64,000 nt of DNA from contig CAMLLD010000030.1 of the NCBI GenBank assembly GCA_946480785.1, positions 3,828 through 67,827 of the forward strand, read 5' to 3'. The translations under genes and the position numbers were made by a program. Each line of letters begins with the position of its first letter. The first letter of the stretch is position 1. Positions 27,869 to 36,213 of the stretch are shown in pieces. The notes beneath the pieces are model-generated. The model made no database searches, was not told where the DNA came from, and was given only the letters and a program-made list of their open reading frames with translations. The DNA comes from an uncultured Blastocatellia bacterium (GTDB lineage: Bacteria; Acidobacteriota; Blastocatellia; Pyrinomonadales; Pyrinomonadaceae).

Positions 27869-29281
27869 ATGAAACAACTAGCTCTCGCATTCATCGTCCT
27901 GCTCGCGTGCGTCGCCGTGAAGGCGCAAATGATCAGCGGCGCCGCGGACGTCGTCACGGTCTATTCACAAAACGAGCGGTTTTATCTGAAGTCGATTCCT
28001 TACGACGACGAGAGCCCCTCATTGCGCGGCAAGACCTTTGTCTTCGCTGCTGGAAACGCGACGCCCTTGTACACGGTGGACCGAGGCTTCGACGTGATCC
28101 AGCCCAACACGCTGATCCTCAGTAACGACGGCGAGGTAATTTTCCTCGCCACAACGTGGGAGGCGGACGAGACCAGGGACGGCATGAAAAGCATCAGCGT
28201 TTACAAACGCGGCCAGCTAATCCTCAGCTTGACCGAGTCGGAAGTTAACGGGTGCGATAAAAAGCGCGAGCGTTGCGACCTCGTATACAACAACGACAAA
28301 CTCGTCATCGACATAGCAAAGACGTTTGCCGATCCCACTCCAGGTAAGGTGTTCTTCAAACCGGGCGTCAGCGAACAGGAACTCTTCCTGCACGAATTTC
28401 CGATCTTCAGTTTTGACGATCTTGTTTACCTGACCGACTCAAAAAAGAAACTACACACGTTCGATCTCAAAGAAGCGCGTTTCATTCGCACGGACAATTT
28501 CGACGACGTATTCAACGAAATCAAAACCAAAGCGCGCGCTACAAAGATCGAGACGAGAAGCTATGGCGCGCCTCGTTTCGAAGACTTTCCCAACCTGGCC
28601 GACGGCAGCAAAGCCGCGACCGCCCTCGCGGATCAGATCGGCATGCAAGTCAGCCAGCTAGACGAGCGCGAACGCTTCAAGGTGTACACGGTGGAACTCA
28701 GCGGAAACCTCACGCGCGACGGTCGTCTGGAGCTCGAAAACATCGACATCGACGACGGCCTACCGAAAGAAAAGATCCTCGAGTTCTTCAACACGCAAAA
28801 ATTCGACAGCCGTCCAATCCCGGCGGTCTTCGAAAAGTGGCACCTGCGGAACAAGTTCTTCTACTTCCGCAACAAGAACCTCCGCCAAGCCCAACTCGAA
28901 AAACGCCAGGAGCGCGTGGCGGAACAGCAGAAATATCAGCAACGCCTCACACTCGAAAAAATCAACGGCGTCTACATCCCCGCAAACCTGCGCGAATGCT
29001 TTGTTGAACTCGACAAAAATTTGTCCGAGGTCGACAAGAACGAAATGCGCGCCCTCCCGAAGCGCGAGGACATGATCCAGTATCATCTCGGGCTGGGTAT
29101 GTGGATGCGAAACAACTGGGGTCTGTGGGGCGGCTCACGACTACAAAAATATTTTAGCGATCGCGGCGTCGGCCATCCCGACGAGATGTCGTCCGTCATC
29201 CTCTACCACTACCACGATTGGCTGAACGACAAAAAAGACACGTGGAAAAAGTGGGAAGAGACAAGAAAGCCACACCGCTAA
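27869..29281 (+). CDS. secreted protein with a C-terminal DUF6794 domain
   Basis: A 470-residue protein with a signal peptide (LALAFIVLLACVAVKA). The first 370 residues have no family I can name. The last 80 residues (LRECFVELDKNLSEVDKN, MRNNWGLWGGSRLQKYF, HPDEMSSVILYHYHDWL) match DUF6794, found in phage and bacterial proteins of unknown function. A charged coiled-coil stretch (QLEKRQERVAEQQKYQQR) links the two. It follows the cyclase gene by 12 bases. Confidence 0.75.
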   Translation: MKQLALAFIVLLACVAVKAQMISGAADVVTVYSQNERFYLKSIPYDDESPSLRGKTFVFAAGNATPLYTVDRGFDVIQPNTLILSNDGEVIFLATTWEADETRDGMKSISVYKRGQLILSLTESEVNGCDKKRERCDLVYNNDKLVIDIAKTFADPTPGKVFFKPGVSEQELFLHEFPIFSFDDLVYLTDSKKKLHTFDLKEARFIRTDNFDDVFNEIKTKARATKIETRSYGAPRFEDFPNLADGSKAATALADQIGMQVSQLDERERFKVYTVELSGNLTRDGRLELENIDIDDGLPKEKILEFFNTQKFDSRPIPAVFEKWHLRNKFFYFRNKNLRQAQLEKRQERVAEQQKYQQRLTLEKINGVYIPANLRECFVELDKNLSEVDKNEMRALPKREDMIQYHLGLGMWMRNNWGLWGGSRLQKYFSDRGVGHPDEMSSVILYHYHDWLNDKKDTWKKWEETRKPHR

Positions 29282-29387
29282 CCAACGAACCCCGCAGAAA
29301 ACCGAAGAAAACTCCATCTCGCTGCTGGCATGCACGTTGCTCCCGTCTCCGGGTGAAAAGATTTTCCCCGACGAGGAGGTAGCAACC

Positions 29388-29558
29388 GTGAAAGTGTATC
29401 TGGGGACGACTCGCAACGATCGCACACCGCAAGGCGTCACCTCAGCGCAACCGCCTGAACCGTTACCCAAGAAGGAAAACTCCCGACAAGAGGCCCGTCA
29501 CGAACCAGAAAAAGGAGAGCAGTGGCGACAACGCATCCGGCGCGTCGCCACTGGCTAG
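29388..29558 (+). CDS. possible 56-residue protein
   Basis: A GTG at 29388 has a strong GAGGAGGT ribosome site. The frame gives KVYLGTTRNDRTPQGVTSAQ and a basic tail (EQWRQRIRRVATG). No homologue is recognised and the composition is that of disordered sequence. It could be a genuine small gene or chance. It precedes the ABC transporter gene in a region of 405 bases that otherwise has no gene. Confidence 0.3.
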   Translation: MKVYLGTTRNDRTPQGVTSAQPPEPLPKKENSRQEARHEPEKGEQWRQRIRRVATG

Positions 29559-29598
29559 GGTGCGCGGACCGTCAGCTATGCGGGCGAGCGGTCCAAGC

Positions 29599-29677
29599 AG
29601 ATCCGCCGGAAGCGACAGTGGTCGGCGTTGGGTGTCCCGTGTTGTACACCACCACTCGCTCCCGGCGGATCTATAAT
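29599..29677 (+). promoter_or_regulatory. 17-bp inverted repeat ending at the TATAAT box of the ABC exporter gene
   Basis: The arms at 29599-29615 and 29656-29672 match in 16 of 17 bases around a 40-base spacer. The right arm runs directly into TATAAT (29672-29677), with the ATG at 29687. Such a position could be an operator or attenuator. Confidence 0.45.
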
Positions 29678-29686
29678 GTCCGCCGC

Positions 29687-31519
29687 ATGCGAAAGAACAA
29701 GATAAGCCTCAGCGTCCTGCTCCGGCCCCATTGGGCCATGCTCGTACTCGCTTTTCTCGCGGTGCTCGGCGAAACCGCAACCGACCTGCTCGAACCCTGG
29801 CCGTTAAAAATCGTCTTCGACCACATCTTCGGCACGAAGAAGATGCCGCATTGGCTGTCGGGAGTCCTGAGCTCCACGTTTGGCGTCGACAAAACCGGAG
29901 TTCTTCATTTCGCGGTGGCCGCCGTCATCGTCATCGCTTTTCTCGGCGCGGTCAGTGCCTACGCGGAAAAATATCTGACAACTTCCGTCGGCCAGTGGGT
30001 GATGCACGACCTGCGGCGCGCGCTCTATCACCACATCCAGCGCCTGTCGCTCGCGTATCACGATCGCAAATCGACCGGCGATCTGATCAGCACCGTCACT
30101 GCCGACATCGACGCGATCCAGGATTTCATTTCCCAGGCACTGCTGGGCATCGTCGTCAGCATTCTGACCCTCGTCGGCATGCTCACGGTGATGTTCTTCA
30201 TCGACTGGCGCTTCACGTTGATCGCGCTTTCGGTAACACCGTTTCTGTTCATCGTCGTCTACACCTACACACATCGCATCAAGCAGGCGTCACGCGCGTT
30301 GCGGAAGAAAGAAGGCGAAGTAGTTTCGGTCGTAGCGGAAGTGCTCGGGTCGATCCGCGTGGTGAAGGCGTTCGCGCGGGAAGACTACGAAGAAGAACGT
30401 TTCACGAAGCAGAGTCTCGAGAGCGTCGAGATGGCGCTCAAGGCGCGCAGTCTGAAAGCGAAACTCGCGCCGGTGGTTGAAGTAATCATCGCGGTCGGCA
30501 CGTGCTTCGTGCTGTGGTACGGCGTGAATCTCGTCATGACCAACCAGATGTCGACGGGTTCGCTGCTCGTGTTCCTGTTTTATCTCGGCAAGATGTACAA
30601 GCCGATGAAGGACCTCTCGAAAATGACCGACACGATGTCGAAAGCGTCGGTCGGTTACGAACGCATTCACCAGGTAATCGAGACGGAAGACACGGTCCGC
30701 AATCTGCCGGGCGCGAAAAAAGCGCCGAAGTTACGAGGTGAAATCGAATTCGAGCACGTGGGCTTCGGTTACCGGGAAGGTTACGCGACGCTCACGGATC
30801 TCAATCTCAAAGTCGCGCCGGGACAGCTCGCGGCGCTCGTCGGGCCGACCGGCGCCGGCAAGACGACGATCATCAGCCTGATCGGACGTTTCTACGATCC
30901 GCAAACAGGCGCGGTGAAGATCGACGGCCGCGATATTCGCGAATACAAGATGAAGTCGTTGCGCAAGCAGATGAGTTTCGTTCTGCAGGAGACGCTGCTG
31001 TTCAAAGCGACGATCTGGCAAAACATCGCGTACGGCAAACCCGAGGCTTCACGCGAAGAGATCCTGCGCGCGGCAAAACTCGCCAACGCCGACGAGTTCA
31101 TCAGTCGGTTGCCGGAGCAGTACGACACGATGGTTGGTGAAAAGGGCGTGACGTTATCGGGTGGTCAACGGCAGCGTATCGCGATCGCGCGCGCCATAAT
31201 CAGAGACGCTCCGATCCTGATTCTCGACGAGCCGACTTCCGGTCTCGATGCAGCTTCAGAAGAGCTCGTCTTCGACGCGTTAAATCGCTTGATGGAAGGC
31301 AAGACGGCGATCGTCATTGCGCATCGACTCGCGACGGTGCGACGCGCTGATGTGATCTTCGTGCTCGAGCGCGGCACGATCGTCGAGAGCGGCACGCACG
31401 ACGAATTGCTGGCCGCCGGTGGATTGTATTCTCGTCTTTACGAGATCCAGTTTCGCGACGAAGAGGCCGCGCAGTTGGCGACGATTTCCGGCAGCGAGAG
31501 TCCCGCGTCCAGATCCTGA
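29687..31519 (+). CDS. ABC exporter, MsbA-type fused permease and ATPase
   Basis: A 610-residue half-transporter. Six transmembrane helices fill the first 330 residues (MLVLAFLAVLGETATDLLEPW at the start). The nucleotide-binding domain has Walker A GPTGAGKTT, Q-loop region SFVLQETLLF, signature LSGGQRQR, Walker B ILILDEPTSGLD and the H-loop AHR. It works as a homodimer or heterodimer to export lipids, lipopeptides or drugs. The start with MRKNKISLS at 29687 is chosen because the open frame upstream is basic and lacks a ribosome site. It converges on, and overlaps, the VirJ-like gene by 82 bases. Confidence 0.92.
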   Translation: MRKNKISLSVLLRPHWAMLVLAFLAVLGETATDLLEPWPLKIVFDHIFGTKKMPHWLSGVLSSTFGVDKTGVLHFAVAAVIVIAFLGAVSAYAEKYLTTSVGQWVMHDLRRALYHHIQRLSLAYHDRKSTGDLISTVTADIDAIQDFISQALLGIVVSILTLVGMLTVMFFIDWRFTLIALSVTPFLFIVVYTYTHRIKQASRALRKKEGEVVSVVAEVLGSIRVVKAFAREDYEEERFTKQSLESVEMALKARSLKAKLAPVVEVIIAVGTCFVLWYGVNLVMTNQMSTGSLLVFLFYLGKMYKPMKDLSKMTDTMSKASVGYERIHQVIETEDTVRNLPGAKKAPKLRGEIEFEHVGFGYREGYATLTDLNLKVAPGQLAALVGPTGAGKTTIISLIGRFYDPQTGAVKIDGRDIREYKMKSLRKQMSFVLQETLLFKATIWQNIAYGKPEASREEILRAAKLANADEFISRLPEQYDTMVGEKGVTLSGGQRQRIAIARAIIRDAPILILDEPTSGLDAASEELVFDALNRLMEGKTAIVIAHRLATVRRADVIFVLERGTIVESGTHDELLAAGGLYSRLYEIQFRDEEAAQLATISGSESPASRS

Positions 31520-32340
31520 TAGAACTCTTTTTCGCCGCCTTCGAAGTGATGGCCGCGCGCCTTCACCGCGTAGAAACGTTTCGCGGTCGAGGTTGCTTCG
31601 TACAACAACTTCGCATCCCGCAGCGGCGCGGTATCGTCCTCAGTCGCGTTGAGAAAAATGATCGGCGTGTGAGTGAGCTTCTTCAAAAACGGGTGCACGT
31701 CGAAATTCTTTTCGTGCGGCGTGCCGTGGGTGATGTAGATGATCGAATCAGTGGACCGCCACGCCAGTTCGCCATACTCGGGCAAACTAATCGCGACGAC
31801 TCTGCTCAACGGCACACTGAAGTCCGGCTGCGACGCGACGAGCACGCTGTAACCCGCGCCGAGCGACCAGCCTGCCAACACCATCGGCGTCTTCTGATCC
31901 ACCCCGGGCTGCGTCAAAGCCACTCGTGCGAGCGCGTCGTAGTCGCGCGTGATCTCTTCCGCGGTCACCGGTTTCTGCGGCGTGGCGAAAGTCGTCAGGT
32001 AAGTCTTGGCGTCGAAGCCCACCACTGTCATCCCGCTGGCCGCAATGTGCGCCGCGATGTCGGCGCAGAACGGGCTCCAACCGCCGTCGCCGCTCGTGAA
32101 CAGCACGAGCGTTTGGTTCTTCGCGTTCTCCTGTTGATATAGCTGCAACTCCAGCGGTGGTCCATTGCGAATGACAGCGGGGAAAGTCGAATGTTTCACC
32201 TCGTGTGACAACTCTTCGTGCGTGACGTGGTGATAGAAGTGGTGATACCAACGCACGCCGTACGCCGACGCCGCGCCGATCGCGAGCAGCACAGCCGCGA
32301 CCAGCCACAGCCAGCGAAAACGTCTTCCGCCTTTAGTCAC
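31438..32340 (-). CDS. AcvB/VirJ-like periplasmic lipid hydrolase, membrane anchored
   Basis: A 300-residue alpha/beta hydrolase. One transmembrane anchor lies at the N-terminus (WLWLVAAVLLAIGAASAYG). The VirJ/AcvB motif SGDGGW and the nucleophile elbow GWSLGAGYS are present, with a later GHHFEGG for the catalytic His. AcvB of Agrobacterium hydrolyses lysyl-phosphatidylglycerol. The GTG at 32340 is chosen because it overlaps the upstream stop as GTGA and has AGGAG in front. The last 27 residues overlap the ABC gene antisense and are probably not part of the domain. Confidence 0.83.
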   Translation of the reverse strand: MTKGGRRFRWLWLVAAVLLAIGAASAYGVRWYHHFYHHVTHEELSHEVKHSTFPAVIRNGPPLELQLYQQENAKNQTLVLFTSGDGGWSPFCADIAAHIAASGMTVVGFDAKTYLTTFATPQKPVTAEEITRDYDALARVALTQPGVDQKTPMVLAGWSLGAGYSVLVASQPDFSVPLSRVVAISLPEYGELAWRSTDSIIYITHGTPHEKNFDVHPFLKKLTHTPIIFLNATEDDTAPLRDAKLLYEATSTAKRFYAVKARGHHFEGGEKEFYQDLDAGLSLPEIVANCAASSSRNWIS

Positions 32341-33221
32341 CGTGAAGCTCCTGCCTGCGTCTCGCGCATCCACACCACCGCCTCATTCAACGCCGCATAA
32401 AACTCCTCACGCGCGCCGGTGAAGCGATGATTACTCGCCTTGAGCAGCACGTAGCGCTTCGGATCTTTCGCACTCGCAAACAACGCGGTCCCGACCTTCG
32501 GCGGACTCGCCGTGTCGGAAGTGCTTTGAATCATCACGAGGGGCAGAGGCGCGATCTGGCCCATCACATCCGCACTGCGAAAACCGTAAAGCGCACTCGA
32601 TTCGTGGTTCAGGTTCGTGTGATTGCCGCCGACTCCGCTCACGAGTTGATTCTGTCGCGGCAAACCGATGGAGATGATGCCGGCCCAGTTCGCGCGTGTT
32701 TCAACATCGGAGCCGACGGCAATCGCGAACCCGGCGCCGAGCGACCAGCCGTAGACGTAAACGGGCTTTGCTGAATCGACCTTCGCATACTCGCGCAACG
32801 CCGCGGCGATGTCGGCGTAATCATGAGCGAGCTGTTTGATCGTGAGCGGATTGTTCACTGACGAAAACTCGCGCAGGTAAATCTTCGAATCGATTCCCGC
32901 GACTGCAAAGCCCATGTGCGCGAGCTCTTGCGCCGTGCGTGGCGCGAGCCCGCGCCAACCACCATCACCACACGCATAGATCGCCGGCTGCGCTGGACCA
33001 TCCTTCACCGGCCGATAGAAATGCACGTTGAACTGTTGTCCGCGCACCGTGACCGCGCGATCTTCAGTGACCACGTCGGCCCACGTCTTCGCGTCATCCG
33101 GGTCGTAGTGGTCCGGCGGTACGGGTTCCTGAGCCCGAGCAACCCGGACCGCCGGCGCCACTACAACGAGGAAAGCAAAGCCCAACAGAAGCCAACCACG
33201 AATGAGGCAGCGTATTTCCAT
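32337..33221 (-). CDS. AcvB/VirJ-like hydrolase with a signal peptide
   Basis: A 294-residue paralogue of the preceding product. The signal peptide (LLLGFAFLVVVAPAVRVARAQ) predicts export to the periplasm. It has CGDGGW, GWSLGAGFA and NHRFTGA in the positions of the catalytic oxyanion/GDGGW loop, nucleophile and His. The start overlaps the synthase gene by 61 bases in another frame, which is unusual. Together with the synthase, it fits removal of aminoacyl groups from phosphatidylglycerol. Confidence 0.82.
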   Translation of the reverse strand: MEIRCLIRGWLLLGFAFLVVVAPAVRVARAQEPVPPDHYDPDDAKTWADVVTEDRAVTVRGQQFNVHFYRPVKDGPAQPAIYACGDGGWRGLAPRTAQELAHMGFAVAGIDSKIYLREFSSVNNPLTIKQLAHDYADIAAALREYAKVDSAKPVYVYGWSLGAGFAIAVGSDVETRANWAGIISIGLPRQNQLVSGVGGNHTNLNHESSALYGFRSADVMGQIAPLPLVMIQSTSDTASPPKVGTALFASAKDPKRYVLLKASNHRFTGAREEFYAALNEAVVWMRETQAGASR

Positions 33222-34252
33222 GTTTTGACTTTTTCCTGAAGACCTTGCTGTGCGGAGAACGTTTCGCGCGTCGAGTTTTTGCGAACGCGCAGCAGCGCAT
33301 ACAGCATGTTTGGCGAGAGCCGCCGATTGAAACAGAAGTAACGCGGCTCCCAGGCGTGCGGGTGATACTTCGCTTTGTAGCGATAGAGATGTTTGAAATT
33401 ATAGTTGGCATTCACCCGCTGGTAGACGAAGCGCATGAGCTTCGCAGCCAGCGGGTGATCGGCCAGGTCGGGATCGTCGAGCAACGCAAGGGGCGCAACA
33501 CCCATTGACGCCATTTCACAACCTTCTTCGCGCAACCGGCGCAGAATCTCCGCGGTCAGGAGTTCCATCGTGCCGCGAATTGCGTCGGGCCTGCGCCGCG
33601 TTACGTCGAGGTAGTAACCACTGCGGCCAAAGATCGGTTCACAAACTATGAAGCCTTCGATTCGTCCTGTGCCGTGATTCGAGCGCGCGAGAAAATAACG
33701 CTTCGCTGATGGCTGCTCCAGGTTAAGCGAGCCGAGCACGAAGCCGAGCTCCCGATTGCCTTTCGCTTTCAACCACTCGCGCGAGATCTCGCGCAGTTCT
33801 TCATTGAGCGCGTCCGCGCCAAACGCGAACGGATCGTGTTCGCTGACGACGACTCCTGCGCGCCGCGCCTTGTTCGTCGCCGCGCGCACGAGTTCCATCT
33901 TGCCGCCACAGAGAGTGAACTGGTCCAGGTTGAAGACTGCTTCCTTGCCAATTTGAACGTCAGCAAAACCCTCCTGGCGAAACGCTGTCAAAATTTCCGG
34001 CGACACCTGATACGCACCCACCGGCCTCATCACGGCAGAGCTAAAAGCGTGGATGAGCCGACGCGCATCACCGGGCGCGCATACAGGGTCGCCGGCTATT
34101 AGCGCTATCCCCGCGCTAATTTGATAAGCCAGAAATCCGTCAACGTCCGGCGACGTGAAATAGGATTTCGGCCCTTCGAGCAACACATACGAGTTCGAGT
34201 TTGTGCCGTAACGCCTAACCCAAAAATCGAGTTGTGCGTGTTGTGCTTGCAT
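33161..34252 (-). CDS. MprF-type phosphatidylglycerol aminoacyltransferase domain (DUF2156)
   Basis: A 363-residue protein matching the soluble C-terminal synthase domain of MprF/LpiA: YFTSPDVDGFLAYQ, GDPVCAPGDARRLIHAF, and the tandem GNAT-like halves ending in FNFKHLYRYKAKYHP-type segment (NYNFKHLYRYKAKYHPHAW). These enzymes transfer Lys or Ala from aminoacyl-tRNA to phosphatidylglycerol, changing membrane charge. No flippase domain is attached; the C-terminal WKYAASFVVGFCWALL is hydrophobic but coincides with the overlapping signal peptide gene. It is the first gene of the operon. Confidence 0.85.
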   Translation of the reverse strand: MQAQHAQLDFWVRRYGTNSNSYVLLEGPKSYFTSPDVDGFLAYQISAGIALIAGDPVCAPGDARRLIHAFSSAVMRPVGAYQVSPEILTAFRQEGFADVQIGKEAVFNLDQFTLCGGKMELVRAATNKARRAGVVVSEHDPFAFGADALNEELREISREWLKAKGNRELGFVLGSLNLEQPSAKRYFLARSNHGTGRIEGFIVCEPIFGRSGYYLDVTRRRPDAIRGTMELLTAEILRRLREEGCEMASMGVAPLALLDDPDLADHPLAAKLMRFVYQRVNANYNFKHLYRYKAKYHPHAWEPRYFCFNRRLSPNMLYALLRVRKNSTRETFSAQQGLQEKVKTWKYAASFVVGFCWALLSSL

Positions 34253-34259
34253 GGAACGT

Positions 34260-34472
34260 TTAGTAGCTCAGCTTGTCAGCGTGTTGATGACGATGACGGC
34301 GATGGCGACGATGATGATGCCGGCGATGTCTCCGGCGATTGTTATTGTCCCGGTTGTTGTTTTGGGCGTTCTTATCACGATCGCGGTTTTGCGCATTCAC
34401 GGTTTGCGTGCCGAGCGTTACCGAACCAAACAACAACAAGCCTCCTACCAAAAGTGAAACCAATGTCTTCAT
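34260..34472 (-). CDS. small secreted His/Arg/Asn-rich protein
   Basis: About 70 residues. A signal peptide (MKTLVSLLVGGLLLFGSVT) precedes a mature tail made almost only of Asn, Arg and His (NNNRDNNNRRRHRRHHHRR). It may bind metal, polyanion or lipid head-groups. The start at 34472 has GGGGA 9 bases upstream; the frame also extends 14 codons further. It lies 8 bases before the aminoacyltransferase gene on the same strand, so it probably heads that operon. Confidence 0.7.
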   Translation of the reverse strand: MKTLVSLLVGGLLLFGSVTLGTQTVNAQNRDRDKNAQNNNRDNNNRRRHRRHHHRRHRRHRHQHADKLSY

Positions 34473-34695
34473 GTTGAATGTCCCCTTCTTGAAGTTCGAA
34501 CTTGAGCGTCGCATTGGGCAATGAGCATGCCAGCCGAAAAACCTTTGAATGAGTAGCAGTGAGGCTGTTTAGGACCATCTCAGGTTGTGACGGATTTGTT
34601 GGACCGGCAATAACGCCACACTCAGCATCAACTGTTTTTCGGATTTGTCGTTGTTTGCGACGGCATGCTCCTTGCGCACCGTCTGCTGAGTCTCG

Positions 34696-36213
34696 GTGAT
34701 GAGCCGTCGCAACTGGCGAGCGGTGCGCTTAGGAGTGATAATCACCGAGCCGATGGGAATACCGAAGATCCACGCGAAGACGACACTGCTGAGTTCGCTG
34801 ATCATCATCGTGGCCATACTGATGGCCGCGCTCGTGTTGACCAGTGCCGCCATCGCGAACATCGAACGCAGAGACGATCAGACGCTGGCCGAGACCCAGG
34901 CACGCGACCTGGCCCAGCACATCAGCGACCTCGGCTCGTCCGCAGATCCCGACACACTCGCGCGCGCCGCAAATTTGATCAAGGGTTCGGGGCCGAGCGT
35001 GGTAAGCGTGCGGCTCTGGCAGTTATCACAGGGACAATTCAACGAGCGAACGTCGGCGCCAGGCAGTGCGCCGGCCACTGCGATTCCGGAGAGCACGAAG
35101 AAGAAGCTGCTCGAGGGTTCGGGAGATTCCGGGCCAAATGGCGAAGATCAGGCGCTCTACCGCGTGTTTGCGCCGACGTTCGATCGTGGCCGCCCGAGCG
35201 GCGCAGTGGAGATCGTGCAACGGTTCGACAGCATACTGACGGTCACGTATCGCTATCTCAAGAGCGTCGTCTGGATGTCGTTGGTTGCTGTGGCACTGAT
35301 CATCGCCGGTACTTATTACCTGTTCCGGCAACTCCAGTTGACGTCCAAACTCGAAGCCGAACGAACCATCCTGCGCGATCGCGTTCGCGAAGCCACGATC
35401 GAACTGGAGAAAAGAAACCAGCAACTTCAGGAAACGAACCTCGAGCTCTGGCGCAGCAATCGTCGCATGAACGAACTGGGCCGTCTCGCTGCGGCTGGTC
35501 AAACAGCCGCGCACTTCGCGCACGAAGTCGGCACGCCGTTGAACCTGATCAGTGGTCACGTTCAGTTGCTCAAATCCGATCTCGAGCGCGATCCCCGCGA
35601 TGCTGAGTCGCGCATCAGAACAATCAGCGCGCAGATCGAACGCATCGAACGCATCGTGCGGCGCATGCTCGATAAGACGCGGTTCGAAACCGAGCTGTCG
35701 CCGCTCGATCTCAACTCCGTATTGCGAAAACTGTGCGACGCGATGGCGCCGGCGTTCGACAAGCGCGACATCCGGCTGGTAGAGAGTCTGGCCGGCAATC
35801 TGCCGCTGATGGCCGGCTCGTCCGATCGTTTGCAGCAGTTGTTCCTGAATCTTATTAACAACAGTCTCGACGCGATGCCCGACGGCGGCGAGATCACGAT
35901 CGCCACTACGCTCGACAACAAAGGCGGCAAGTCGCAACGCATCTGCGTCGACTTCACCGACACCGGCATGGGCATGACGCCCGAAGTGATGACTCACATT
36001 TTCGATCCGCTCTATACGACGAAAGATCGCGGTCAGGGAACGGGATTGGGATTGGTGATTGTCAGCCAGATCGTGTCGGAACACGGCGGCACGATCGAAG
36101 TGCAGAGCGAGCTCGGCCAAGGCACGCGGTTTCGTTTGACGTTTGCGGCGTTGCCGAGTGAGCTGCCGGAGGCCATCGCCGAGCGCAGCGAGGAAATTGA
36201 GTTAACCCGATGA
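34696..36213 (+). CDS. membrane sensor histidine kinase, NtrB/AtoS-like
   Basis: About 486-505 residues. Two transmembrane helices (SSLIIIVAILMAALVLTSAAI near residue 35 and WMSLVAVALIIAGTYYLF near 195) flank a periplasmic sensor of about 140 residues. A coiled coil (LEAERTILRDRVREATIELEKRN) leads to HisKA with AHEVGTPLNLISGH and HATPase_c with NLINNSLDAMPDGG and GQGTGLGLVIV. The first Met at 34699 or that at 34753 may be the real start; the ribosome site is unclear. The stop overlaps the next ATG by 4 bases. Confidence 0.9.
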   Translation: MMSRRNWRAVRLGVIITEPMGIPKIHAKTTLLSSLIIIVAILMAALVLTSAAIANIERRDDQTLAETQARDLAQHISDLGSSADPDTLARAANLIKGSGPSVVSVRLWQLSQGQFNERTSAPGSAPATAIPESTKKKLLEGSGDSGPNGEDQALYRVFAPTFDRGRPSGAVEIVQRFDSILTVTYRYLKSVVWMSLVAVALIIAGTYYLFRQLQLTSKLEAERTILRDRVREATIELEKRNQQLQETNLELWRSNRRMNELGRLAAAGQTAAHFAHEVGTPLNLISGHVQLLKSDLERDPRDAESRIRTISAQIERIERIVRRMLDKTRFETELSPLDLNSVLRKLCDAMAPAFDKRDIRLVESLAGNLPLMAGSSDRLQQLFLNLINNSLDAMPDGGEITIATTLDNKGGKSQRICVDFTDTGMGMTPEVMTHIFDPLYTTKDRGQGTGLGLVIVSQIVSEHGGTIEVQSELGQGTRFRLTFAALPSELPEAIAERSEEIELTR

